Assembly (NCBI GenBank): GCA_964438705.1
Contig: CAYTKQ010000011.1
Span: 41,280-105,279 of the forward strand
Direction of reading: 5' to 3'
DNA: 64,000 nucleotides
Source: Christensenella sp964438705
GTDB taxonomy: Bacteria; Bacillota; Clostridia; Christensenellales; Christensenellaceae
Part shown: piece by piece, positions 26,895-34,979 of the stretch
Numbering within the stretch: the first letter of the stretch is position 1
Layout: each line of letters opens with the position of its first letter
Translations under genes and position numbers: made by a program
The notes under the pieces: model-generated
What the model saw: the letters and a program-made list of their open reading frames with translations, nothing else
The model's database searches: none
What the model was told of the DNA's origin: nothing

Positions 26895-27416
26895 TCATTC
26901 TTTTGTGCGATATGGTTCGTTCCTAAATATTTCGCTGTGTCCGGTAATGAAATTATCACCAGAGATTCCAAAATAAACAGCCTTGATACCGGATACATTA
27001 TTGAGGTAAAGATCAGCAATCGCATCCAATATGGAAGACTCACCCATGGCTCCAAGATTCGAATCCACAATTTCAGGCTTAAAATCTATCGTCAGATTGC
27101 CGTCCTGCTGGGTCATTGCCTGAGGATCTATTGGAGTATCGGCAAGTGTTTTGCCAAATTTGTCCTGCGCAATCACCTCAAGACCATACTTCAGGGAGCT
27201 GTTGTAATTTTCCACAGAAGTTGTGCCGGTTTTGTAGGAACCGGAAGCAACATCAAGATATTTGTACTCAATGGCATTATTTTCGTATACGACAGGATCG
27301 TTTTCTGTAAGTGCAGCGGTAGGAAAGACGCTATTCGCCCGGGCGATAAAGAAAATGACGATAGCTGCGACCGCGAATATAATAATAAGCAGCAGTACTT
27401 TTTGTTTCTTGGACAT
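26895..27416 (-). CDS. Membrane-anchored GerMN-like protein
   Basis: A 173-residue protein with one N-terminal membrane helix (residues 7-25) and an extracytoplasmic domain of about 140 residues. The stretch QDGNLTIDFKPEIVDSNLG followed by ESSILDAIADLYLNN and GIKAVYFGISGDNFITGH matches the order of a GerMN domain (strand, helix, strand with a glycine-rich turn). GerMN is found in the germination/sporulation lipoprotein GerM and in various envelope proteins. It lacks a lipobox. Role unknown; an envelope function fits the context. Confidence 0.6.
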   Translation of the reverse strand: MSKKQKVLLLIIIFAVAAIVIFFIARANSVFPTAALTENDPVVYENNAIEYKYLDVASGSYKTGTTSVENYNSSLKYGLEVIAQDKFGKTLADTPIDPQAMTQQDGNLTIDFKPEIVDSNLGAMGESSILDAIADLYLNNVSGIKAVYFGISGDNFITGHSEIFRNEPYRTKE

Positions 27417-27519
27417 ACCTTGCCCTTTCTTGCGGGATATTTGTATCTATAATATTACAGAAAGAGAGTAATGTAAAGTGTGCAAAAAGAATTGTTACAT
27501 CAATTTAACATTTATGTGA

Positions 27520-27548
27520 TTGATTTATAACAATTCCTATATTATAAT
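27520..27548 (+). promoter_or_regulatory. Promoter for the amidase/glucosaminidase gene
   Basis: TTGATT (27520-27525), 17-nt spacer, TATAAT (27543-27548), then a 57-nt leader with GAGGAAGAG before the ATG. Confidence 0.7.
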
Positions 27549-27605
27549 CAAATAGGATTATGATTTAGAAATAAGATTTGAAATAAGAAAGTGTGAGGAA
27601 GAGAC

Positions 27606-30600
27606 ATGGTGAAATTAGATTCTTTGAAAAAAGGAGTCACGGGACTGCTTGTTGCTTTGATTTGTATTGCTTCATTTGGAGCAACAACATTAATAAATCC
27701 GCAAAAAGCGGAAGCTGCAAGCAACAAAGGCGTGGTTTTCATCAATCCCGGCCATTCTCCTTCCGCAACACCTTCAGGGACCCACGGCGTGAACCCTAAT
27801 GGAAGCGTAGTTACAGAAGATTACATGAACGAATGGACTTCGAAGCTTTTGGGAGAAAAGCTTCGGAGTCTTGGATATACGGTCTACCTCACCAACATTA
27901 TGACCGTGGCTTCCGATCTTCCGGTTGTAATCACCTCGCCGCCGGCGAAGAACAACAGCTATAAAGGGAATCAATATCAGTTCAGTGATGAGCCTGATAA
28001 GGGAATAAAAGGAGAGCTGGTTCCGGCATGCAACAATCCTTCCAGTATAAATCCAAGTGTCACCGTCAAGCCTGACTTAATTGTTTCTATGCACAGGAAT
28101 TCGGTAAATGATTCTTCGGCAAATGGCCTGCTGGTGGGCTATGATACCAACACAGGGAACGGACGATCTGAAGAAATCGTCGCCAAGTCCAAATATCTTT
28201 CCGATCAAATCAGTTCACAATTTTCTGCAAACATGAAGAGCTACTTTAAAAGCAGTCGCTCAGTCGATTATATCAGAAACTCTTTGGTGAAATATGCGAC
28301 TGCGCCGGCTGTTATTGTTGAAGCCGGTTTTATGACGAACGCGAACGATTTGAAAAACATGCAAAAAAGCGACTGCCAGGCGGCTTTGGTCGATTCGATT
28401 GCAAACGGCGTGGATCAGTATTTTGGAAAATATTCGCCCGGCCCCTACCTAAAAGGGATTTACCACGATGCGCCAAGCACGACGGATAAGACCCTCTTTG
28501 ATATTTCTGCCGTTGTTAACGGAGAAGTTTCGGGGGTTCAAATTTCTGTGTGGAATACAAGCATAGGCCGGGGGACCAGTTACACCTATAAAGGCGTATT
28601 GATGGGTGACGGCGGTTGGCATGCGACTTTTAATCAAAATAATCATGGCGGAATGTCGGGGGTATATTCCATTGAGGTGTATGAGATCACAAAGGACGGG
28701 AAAAGTATTCCATTGGGCTACCAACTGATTACTCTGACAACTGACATGGTGCCGAAAGCGACGATCTACTATGATGCGTCCGAAACGACGGAAAAGATGC
28801 TGTTTGATATATCCGCAGTTGTGCAAAAAGGAACTGCTGATATTAAGAGCGTAGACATTTCGGTGTGGAATACGGACGTTGGGCGCGAAAATTCGACGCA
28901 TACCTATAAAGGGATATGGACGGGTGACGGCGGTTGGCACGCAACCTTCGACGCTGCAAAACACGGCGGAAAAGGCGGAGCCTATTCAATAGAAACCTAT
29001 GCGACGGACAGCAAAGGCGTACGCTATGCGACGGGTTACAAAATGGTGAAGGTAAATGTTACCGCACCCCAAGCGACGATCTACTATGATGCGCCAAGCA
29101 CGACGGATAAGACGCTGTTCGATATATCCGCAGTTGTGCAAAAAGGAACTGCTGATATTAAGAGCGTAGACATTTCGGTGTGGAATACGGACGTTGGGCG
29201 CGAAAATTCGACGCATACCTATAAAGGGATATGGACGGGTGACGGCGGTTGGCACGCAACCTTCGACGCTGCAAAACACGGCGGAAAAGGCGGAGCCTAT
29301 TCAATAGAAACCTATGCGACGGACAGCAAAGGCGTACGCTATGCGACGGGTTACAAAATGGTGAAGGTAAATGTTACCGCACCCCAAGCGACGATCTACT
29401 ATGATGCGCCAAGCACGACGGATAAGACGCTGTTTGATATTTCCGCAGTTGTGCAGAAAGGATCGTACGATATCAAGAGTGTGGATATTACGGTGTGGAA
29501 TACGGATTTTGGACGCGAAAATTCGACGTACACTTACAAGGCGATTTGGACGGGTGACGGCGGCTGGCACGCAACCTTCGACGCTGCAAAGCACGGCGGA
29601 AAGGGCGGAGCCTATTCGATCGAGGTATATGCCACAGATAGCATAGGCGCGAGATATTCTACGATATATCGGCTTGTGAATATAGGAATCACGCCGATTA
29701 TGGGCGAAAGCAAGGCCACTGTTGCGCAGATGGTGAATTTCTTTAACGCAAGCAAAAAAACCTATCCGGCCTCTTACAGCAGCCTGGGGACAGATTTGCA
29801 GAAATTTGCACAACTTTATTATGAAATATGCCAAACAGAGGGCGTGCGAGCGGAAGTGGCGTGGGCACAGATGTGCCTTGAAACAGGGTATCTGCAATAT
29901 GGCGGAGATGTTCAGGAAGGACAGTTCAACTTTGCAGGCCTTGGCGCGACAGGCGGAGTGCCCGGCTTCGATTTTGCTGCGGTTTATGGAAATGATTCAA
30001 ATGGCATCAAGCATGGAATTATTGGTCAGGTGCAGCATTTGAAGTGTTATGCCAGCAGCGATGAAGTTGTATACAAAGACTCTGCAGGGAAACCCATCGA
30101 TCCCAGATGGTGGACTAACTTAAGAAGCACGGCACCCACCGTCGAAAAGCTTTCGGGAAAATGGGCAACGAGCAAGACCTATGGATTAGAAATTGCCGAA
30201 ATGGTAAAAAGGCTTCTGACACAGCCCAAAACAGTTGCGAGTGCATCTGTGATCGCGCCGCCGGAGGAAACGGATGCGCCGAAGATGGAAGAGAGTGCAG
30301 TACCCCTGCCCACCGAGACAGCGCCGCCGACTGAACCGGAATATTCGATCATGCGGCAGGAGACTGTAAATGTAAAGGAAGGACAATTGATCAATTATTA
30401 TATCCAGCATGCAAAGGATTTGACCGCAGAATGGACGGATGATGTTGGAAATGTGGTAAAAACTGATGCAGTGACAGCGTTTCCGTCTGATTATTACGGG
30501 ATGCAGTTGAAAGATTTTGTTCAAATTTATATGGATGAAGCGAATGCGGAAGGGATCAATCCGGAAGTTGCGTTTGCACAGGCGATGAAAGATACGGACT

Positions 30601-31064
30601 TCTTAAGGTTCGGAAACGAGTTAAAAATGAGCGCCTATATGTTTTGTGCTGAAGATATATCGGCAGATACGACGGATACCGGATATGATACGGTCAGAGA
30701 TGGTGTGCGTGCGCAAATACAACATTTAAAATGGTATGCCTCTACTGATAACTGCGTACATGTTATCATCGACAAGCAGTGGAAAGAATCCGAACGCGGG
30801 ACGATAAATGATGTAGCGCTGTTAGGAGCAGGAACATGGTACAATGATGCGAATTATGGTATGGAATTAGTAAGAGAGATCAAGGGAATACTCACGATGC
30901 AAATGTCGGCTGAGTATCTCGAGACATACGCTGAAGGTACCAACCCGGCTGACGAGACAGGGACGGAGCAACAAGGACAGGAAATTGAGACGACCGAACC
31001 GCAAGCCTCGCCCTCCGAAGCGTCTGTTAAAGAAAGCGAAAATGTGATGCCGGATGTCGCATAA
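27606..31064 (+). CDS. Secreted cell-wall hydrolase: N-acetylmuramoyl-L-alanine amidase, four GBS-Bsp-like repeats, two glucosaminidase-like domains
   Basis: A 1152-residue exported protein. Residues 1-38 are a signal peptide (KAEAA). About 41-278 is an Amidase_3 domain (FINPGHSPSATPSGTHG, ITEDY-like VVTEDYMNE, IVSMHRNS, VIVEAGFMTN), a zinc amidase cutting the peptide stems of peptidoglycan. Four repeats of about 105 residues follow (279-695), of the GBS-Bsp-like type with ISVWN, DGGWHATF and YSIE.YA landmarks. Residues 699-875 are a glucosaminidase domain with Glu759 in CLETGYLQYGG. A second, divergent copy at 921-1080 has Asp996 in that place. The Pro/Glu-rich tail lacks an LPXTG signal. 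It probably remodels the wall or separates daughter cells. Confidence 0.92.
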   Translation: MVKLDSLKKGVTGLLVALICIASFGATTLINPQKAEAASNKGVVFINPGHSPSATPSGTHGVNPNGSVVTEDYMNEWTSKLLGEKLRSLGYTVYLTNIMTVASDLPVVITSPPAKNNSYKGNQYQFSDEPDKGIKGELVPACNNPSSINPSVTVKPDLIVSMHRNSVNDSSANGLLVGYDTNTGNGRSEEIVAKSKYLSDQISSQFSANMKSYFKSSRSVDYIRNSLVKYATAPAVIVEAGFMTNANDLKNMQKSDCQAALVDSIANGVDQYFGKYSPGPYLKGIYHDAPSTTDKTLFDISAVVNGEVSGVQISVWNTSIGRGTSYTYKGVLMGDGGWHATFNQNNHGGMSGVYSIEVYEITKDGKSIPLGYQLITLTTDMVPKATIYYDASETTEKMLFDISAVVQKGTADIKSVDISVWNTDVGRENSTHTYKGIWTGDGGWHATFDAAKHGGKGGAYSIETYATDSKGVRYATGYKMVKVNVTAPQATIYYDAPSTTDKTLFDISAVVQKGTADIKSVDISVWNTDVGRENSTHTYKGIWTGDGGWHATFDAAKHGGKGGAYSIETYATDSKGVRYATGYKMVKVNVTAPQATIYYDAPSTTDKTLFDISAVVQKGSYDIKSVDITVWNTDFGRENSTYTYKAIWTGDGGWHATFDAAKHGGKGGAYSIEVYATDSIGARYSTIYRLVNIGITPIMGESKATVAQMVNFFNASKKTYPASYSSLGTDLQKFAQLYYEICQTEGVRAEVAWAQMCLETGYLQYGGDVQEGQFNFAGLGATGGVPGFDFAAVYGNDSNGIKHGIIGQVQHLKCYASSDEVVYKDSAGKPIDPRWWTNLRSTAPTVEKLSGKWATSKTYGLEIAEMVKRLLTQPKTVASASVIAPPEETDAPKMEESAVPLPTETAPPTEPEYSIMRQETVNVKEGQLINYYIQHAKDLTAEWTDDVGNVVKTDAVTAFPSDYYGMQLKDFVQIYMDEANAEGINPEVAFAQAMKDTDFLRFGNELKMSAYMFCAEDISADTTDTGYDTVRDGVRAQIQHLKWYASTDNCVHVIIDKQWKESERGTINDVALLGAGTWYNDANYGMELVREIKGILTMQMSAEYLETYAEGTNPADETGTEQQGQEIETTEPQASPSEASVKESENVMPDVA
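28758..29690 (+). repeat. 315-bp tandem repeats encoding GBS-Bsp-like domains
   Basis: Units start at 28758, 29073 and 29388, exactly 315 nt (105 codons) apart. From about 28798 to 29072 and the matching 29113-29387 I find essentially one base difference, which implies recent duplication. The third unit and an earlier partial one (about 28440-28757) have diverged. Confidence 0.92.
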
Positions 31065-31194
31065 AGAGTAGTGAAATAGATAAAATGAGACATTCTCGAA
31101 AAAACAGACAGAAAATGAGGCATCACCGCTATAGTGGACAGTAAAAGATACCAAAAACAGAATGAAACTTAGGATAGCTCGATGATGCTTTGAA

Positions 31195-31465
31195 TTACGT
31201 AGCAAGTGGATCAAAAAAGCGGTTTTCAAACTCGTTAGGTGAAAGCCAGCCGATGGAAGAATGTGGGCGCACATTGTTGTAGAAAGCCTTGATATAGGCA
31301 AAAATTTCATTCTGCGCATGTCGCCTTGTCGCAAATGAGGAAATTTGCTTGGGGAACGATCTTTCCAAACGTAATAGCCACTGCAGGAGACATTGAGAAT
31401 ACGGCATAGCTTATCCACAGAGATCCCGGAGCGGCTGGAATCAATGTACTTGTATTTATCTGCTA
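31195..31465 (-). pseudogene. IS3 transposase orfB remnant with internal deletion
   Basis: The upstream part encodes the start of orfB (KYKYIDSSRSGISVDKLCRILNVSCSGY, helix-turn-helix region). The downstream part encodes the end of the integrase core (EIFAYIKAFYNNVRPHSSIG, LSPNEFE) in another frame. The catalytic DDE middle is missing, so it cannot be active. Confidence 0.8.
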
Positions 31466-31796
31466 TGGTTTTGAAAGAATGCCGATGGATTTTTTTAAGA
31501 CGTCAATGACCCCGTCTTTCTGATCGATGGACTTGCGCAAAGAGCGATTCTCGGCTTCAAGCTCCTTGACACGGCGAGCAGCGCGGTTGTCACGGTTGAG
31601 CTGTGTAGGCTGCTGCCCTGCGGCCTTCAGCCAGTTACGCAGGGTGTCGACGCTGATACCAAGCTCCTTAGTGACAGATTGAGTGGAGCGCTGTTGTTCA
31701 GCAACCATGCGCATAGCGCCATCCTTAAAGGATTGGTCGCAGCACGGTGGCGCTTCTCGTTTTGCAGTTTGATGTTTGATGTTCCATTATGTTTCC
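31463..31796 (-). pseudogene. IS3 transposase orfA remnant (frameshifted)
   Basis: An intact stretch encodes the helix-turn-helix and leucine-zipper part (VTKELGISVDTLRNWLKAAG, RVKELEAENRSLRKS). The natural start MEHQT at 31796 is in a different frame from the rest, showing a frameshift near the N-terminus. Confidence 0.75.
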
Positions 31797-31990
31797 TCTC
31801 TTCATTTCTATTTTATCATGTTAGTTTTTGTCCATCAAATCGAGAAAAAAGGAGGGGGACATGTTAGTCAGAGCGGGAAATATAGAAAAATGGAGAAATG
31901 TTTTATACGGAAAAAAAGGTGTTTCATCTAGGATGATTTCGCAAAAGCCATAGTGGAAATAGACAGATTTGCAAAGAGAGGGGGAGTGTA

Positions 31991-33775
31991 TTGAAGAAAA
32001 GAAGATGGTGCAAACAGGTCTTTACTGGATTATTGTCGATCATCCTCATTTTAAGTGTGGCAGCATCGGCATTTGCACAAACGAATACACCTATTGAAAT
32101 CAGCGCGGCGGAACAAGAAGAAAACGGTCTACCGTACGAAGCAAATGATTTTCCCCAAGAAGATTTCAACCCATATCCACAGGATGCTTCTGAAAAAATC
32201 AGCGAAGGCGAAGCCGCGGAAAATACCGAGGAGCCTGTTGATGCGGCCACAGCAGACGACACCATAGTGAAGGCAGAAAATACGAAGGATGCAGTTGCGG
32301 TCATCACCGGAGTGCCTAATTTAGGCGCGGCCAACGCAGCAGAAGATACACAGTTTCAGGCGTTGGCTGCCGCAAGAGGTGTTGAGGGTTTTGTAACGCG
32401 TCTCTATAATATTTGCTTGAAAAGACAGCCGGATGCAGCGGGTCTCGCCTACTGGGTACAACGGCTCAAATCTGGCGATTGCACAGGGGCAAGCGCTGCC
32501 TCTGGGTTTGTTTTCAGCAATGAATTCAATTCTCAGAATCTCTGTAATGAGGACTATATCGCCAGTTTATACCAGTGCTTTTTTGATCGCAAAGCAGAAC
32601 CCGAAGGAGCAAGATATTGGTTAAATCAAGTTTTGGCAGGGAAGTCACGCGGCGCAATTTTTAACGGATTTGTGATGAGCGCGGAGTTCAATAATATTTG
32701 TCAAAGGTACGGTATCCTTTGCGGCACGGGGGACTGGAGCGGAACAATATGCATTATTACAGATAATTGCAGGCAATGTGGAAAAAAGAATAATACGACA
32801 ACCCAATTTGTTACGCGCCTATATAAGGAAGTCCTTGGCCGGGAGCCGGATCAAGGAGGATTGAACTATTGGAACAATGAATTGAAAAGTGGAAAAACAG
32901 GCGCAGAAGTAGCCTATGGTTTTGTTTTCGGCCCAGAACTCAAAAAGAAGAATTTATGTAATGATCATTTTATTGAGTGTGTGTATAAAATATTTTTGAA
33001 CCGAAGCTCCGAGCCCTCTGGAAAAGCATATTGGGCAGATGCATTAAGGAAGGGTACGAAGGGCAGTATATTTACCGGGTTTATTAGCAGCAAGGAATTT
33101 GCATTGTTGTGCGCGCAATGTGGCATACGGCCCGGTGCTCAAAATTATGTGTCATCCCACTACACCTCAATCCCAGACGGCACTTGTGCCTCTTGTAAGG
33201 CAGGATTACCTGGCCATACCCATTCATGGCGGGAAAGCTTTGACTATGATTATGTTGCGGAGTGCCGCGTCCATGCCACAAAAGGGGAGGCAATGTTTTT
33301 TGCAAACATACCTGATTTTTATCTGCATCAGTTTGCGGATGATTGCCAATCGAGCTGGGGATGGGGGTTCAATTACGTGACAGGCAGACGGTGCCCAAAC
33401 TGCTCGTTTTATGAACGAACCGGGCATGTGCACAACTTTGGCACAAAAGAAATGAAGGTTTATACGGAGCATGTAAAATGCAAATGCGGCCAAACGTTTA
33501 ATGGAGGTGACGGTTATACAGCGCTGGAGTCATGGCAGACACATTTAGACATCTATACCTCCTACGGTTATCCATATTCAGATCATAATATATATACCTA
33601 TGATACGGGATGGTCTCTCTATTATGAAGCCGCCCATGTATGCGTATGCGGATGGCGGCCTATGGACAAGCATCTTGCTGAATTGAGAAGATTGGTCGAA
33701 GCGGGTTATGTGAAAATTGTAGATGTCGTGATCGACGGCGTTCACGGACAAAATCTGCAACCTGAGTTTTGTTGA
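31991..33775 (+). CDS. Secreted DUF4214 protein with cysteine-rich C-terminus
   Basis: A 594-residue protein starting with TTG 31991 after the strong ribosome site GAGAGGGGGAG; no ATG fits. A signal peptide ends at SAFA (about residue 33). A Glu/Asp-rich segment (34-125) is followed by two DUF4214 units: about 131-245 (FVTRLYNICLKRQPDAAGLAYW) and 271-385 (FVTRLYKEVLGREPDQGGLNYW). The rest (390-594) has many Cys and His residues in CASC, CPNC, CKCG and CVCG pairs and looks like a metal- or disulfide-stabilised domain I do not recognise. The N-terminal design (signal peptide, acidic linker, DUF4214) parallels the subtilase at 8061. Confidence 0.82.
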   Translation: MKKRRWCKQVFTGLLSIILILSVAASAFAQTNTPIEISAAEQEENGLPYEANDFPQEDFNPYPQDASEKISEGEAAENTEEPVDAATADDTIVKAENTKDAVAVITGVPNLGAANAAEDTQFQALAAARGVEGFVTRLYNICLKRQPDAAGLAYWVQRLKSGDCTGASAASGFVFSNEFNSQNLCNEDYIASLYQCFFDRKAEPEGARYWLNQVLAGKSRGAIFNGFVMSAEFNNICQRYGILCGTGDWSGTICIITDNCRQCGKKNNTTTQFVTRLYKEVLGREPDQGGLNYWNNELKSGKTGAEVAYGFVFGPELKKKNLCNDHFIECVYKIFLNRSSEPSGKAYWADALRKGTKGSIFTGFISSKEFALLCAQCGIRPGAQNYVSSHYTSIPDGTCASCKAGLPGHTHSWRESFDYDYVAECRVHATKGEAMFFANIPDFYLHQFADDCQSSWGWGFNYVTGRRCPNCSFYERTGHVHNFGTKEMKVYTEHVKCKCGQTFNGGDGYTALESWQTHLDIYTSYGYPYSDHNIYTYDTGWSLYYEAAHVCVCGWRPMDKHLAELRRLVEAGYVKIVDVVIDGVHGQNLQPEFC

Positions 33776-33913
33776 AAGGCCCGCTTAATGAAATAAGATT
33801 ATTTGTATGTATTCGCGGGAACTTCGATGAGATCGTCGCGGTAGAACAAATTTGTTTGTCAAATGGAGGGTTTTACTTCGTTACCAATCAGAGCAAATGT
33901 CGCCTTGCAAGGG

Positions 33914-33942
33914 TGGCATTTGCTGTTGTGTTATGTTATAAT
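33914..33942 (+). promoter_or_regulatory. Promoter for the gmd operon
   Basis: TGGCAT (33914-33919), 17-nt spacer, TATAAT (33937-33942), 26 nt before the ATG. A 10-bp imperfect hairpin (AAATGTCGCC ... GGTGGCATTT, about 33894-33920) overlaps the -35 box and may be the upstream gene's terminator, though its T-tract is poor. Confidence 0.55.
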
Positions 33943-33968
33943 ATATTCATTATTTTTGGGGAGGCAAT

Positions 33969-34979
33969 ATGAAAAGAGCGCTTATTACTGGTATTACTGG
34001 ACAAGATGGTTCTTATTTGGCCGAATTGTTGTTGGCAAAAGGATATGAAGTGCATGGGCTCATGCGCAGAAAAAGCGTTGTTGATTATGGCAACGTCGAG
34101 CATATCAAACAAAAAATCAATTTTATTTATGCTGATATGACAGATTGTGTATCCTTGATTCGTGCAGTAAAAATTGCAATGCCAGATGAAGTATACAATC
34201 TTGCAGCACAATCCTTTGTTGCAACATCATGGGAGCAGCCTATTGCGACGGTTGAAATCGATGCAGTGGGGGTGACCAATTTGCTTGAGACAATTAAGAT
34301 TGTAAGACCGGAGGCAAGGTTTTATCAAGCATCTACATCGGAGATGTTTGGTCTTGTACAAGAAACTCCACAGAGCGAGACAACCCCGTTTTATCCGCGT
34401 AGTCCTTATGGCGTTGCGAAGCTTTATGGACACTGGATCACGAAGAATTATCGTGAAAGCTTTGGTCTTTACGCCTGTTCTGGAATTTTGTTCAATCATG
34501 AGAGTGAACGACGCGGGTTAGAGTTTGTAACGAGAAAAATTACCAATGCAGTTGCAGCAATCAAGCTTGGAAAGCAGGATTGTCTGGAATTGGGCAATAT
34601 GGAAGCAAAGCGTGATTGGGGGCATTCAAAAGATTATGTTCAGGCGATGTGGCTTATGCTGCAACAGGATACTCCGGATGACTATGTGATTGCCACCGGA
34701 GAAACCCGTACGGTTCGCGAATTTGTAAACGCTGCATTTCGAGTGGCGGGGATTGATTTGGAGTGGCATGGTGTGGGCGTTGATGAGTATGCTGTAAGTA
34801 AGGAAAATGGGAAAACGATCGTGAAGGTGAATCCGAAGTTTTTTAGGCCTGCGGAAGTGGAATTGCTTTTGGGGCAGCCAGAAAAAGCAGAACAAAAGCT
34901 TGGATGGAAGCGCGAGATTTTGTTTGATGAATTGGTGGAACGCATGGTGAAAAATGACTTACAGTTGATAGGGAACTAA
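33969..34979 (+). CDS. gmd: GDP-mannose 4,6-dehydratase
   Basis: A 336-residue SDR enzyme. ALITGITGQDGSYLAELLL is the hallmark N-terminus, with LMRRKS, the STSEMFGLVQETPQSE substrate region and the catalytic pair in SPYGVAKLYGHW. LFNHESERRG and the KRDWGHSKDYVQAMW segment are specific to GMD. It turns GDP-D-mannose into GDP-4-keto-6-deoxy-mannose. The next gene reduces this product, and manC and manA further on make GDP-mannose, so the pathway is complete here. The stop codon overlaps the next start (TAATG). Confidence 0.95.
   Translation: MKRALITGITGQDGSYLAELLLAKGYEVHGLMRRKSVVDYGNVEHIKQKINFIYADMTDCVSLIRAVKIAMPDEVYNLAAQSFVATSWEQPIATVEIDAVGVTNLLETIKIVRPEARFYQASTSEMFGLVQETPQSETTPFYPRSPYGVAKLYGHWITKNYRESFGLYACSGILFNHESERRGLEFVTRKITNAVAAIKLGKQDCLELGNMEAKRDWGHSKDYVQAMWLMLQQDTPDDYVIATGETRTVREFVNAAFRVAGIDLEWHGVGVDEYAVSKENGKTIVKVNPKFFRPAEVELLLGQPEKAEQKLGWKREILFDELVERMVKNDLQLIGN

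Larger units (their letters stand above)
31135..31834 (-). mobile_element. Decayed IS3-family insertion sequence (about 0.7 kb)
   Basis: Remnants of both IS3 reading frames lie on the minus strand between terminal sequences TGGACAGTAAAAG (31135, plus strand) and TGGACAAAAACT (read inward from 31834 on the minus strand), which share TGGACA and an A-rich continuation. A complete IS3 element is about 1.2-1.5 kb; roughly 0.6 kb of orfB is missing. No convincing target-site duplication is seen. Confidence 0.75.

Noticed and set aside
28440..29700. Regularly spaced repeats considered as a CRISPR array
   Set aside because: The period is 315 nt, the repeats are in frame and code for protein domains; no short-repeat/spacer pattern exists anywhere in the window.
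31861..31953. A 30-codon ORF (MLVRAGNIEKW...) just right of the IS3 remnant, behind GGAGGGGG
   Set aside because: The ribosome site is only 2 nt from the ATG and no similarity is recognised; probably chance.
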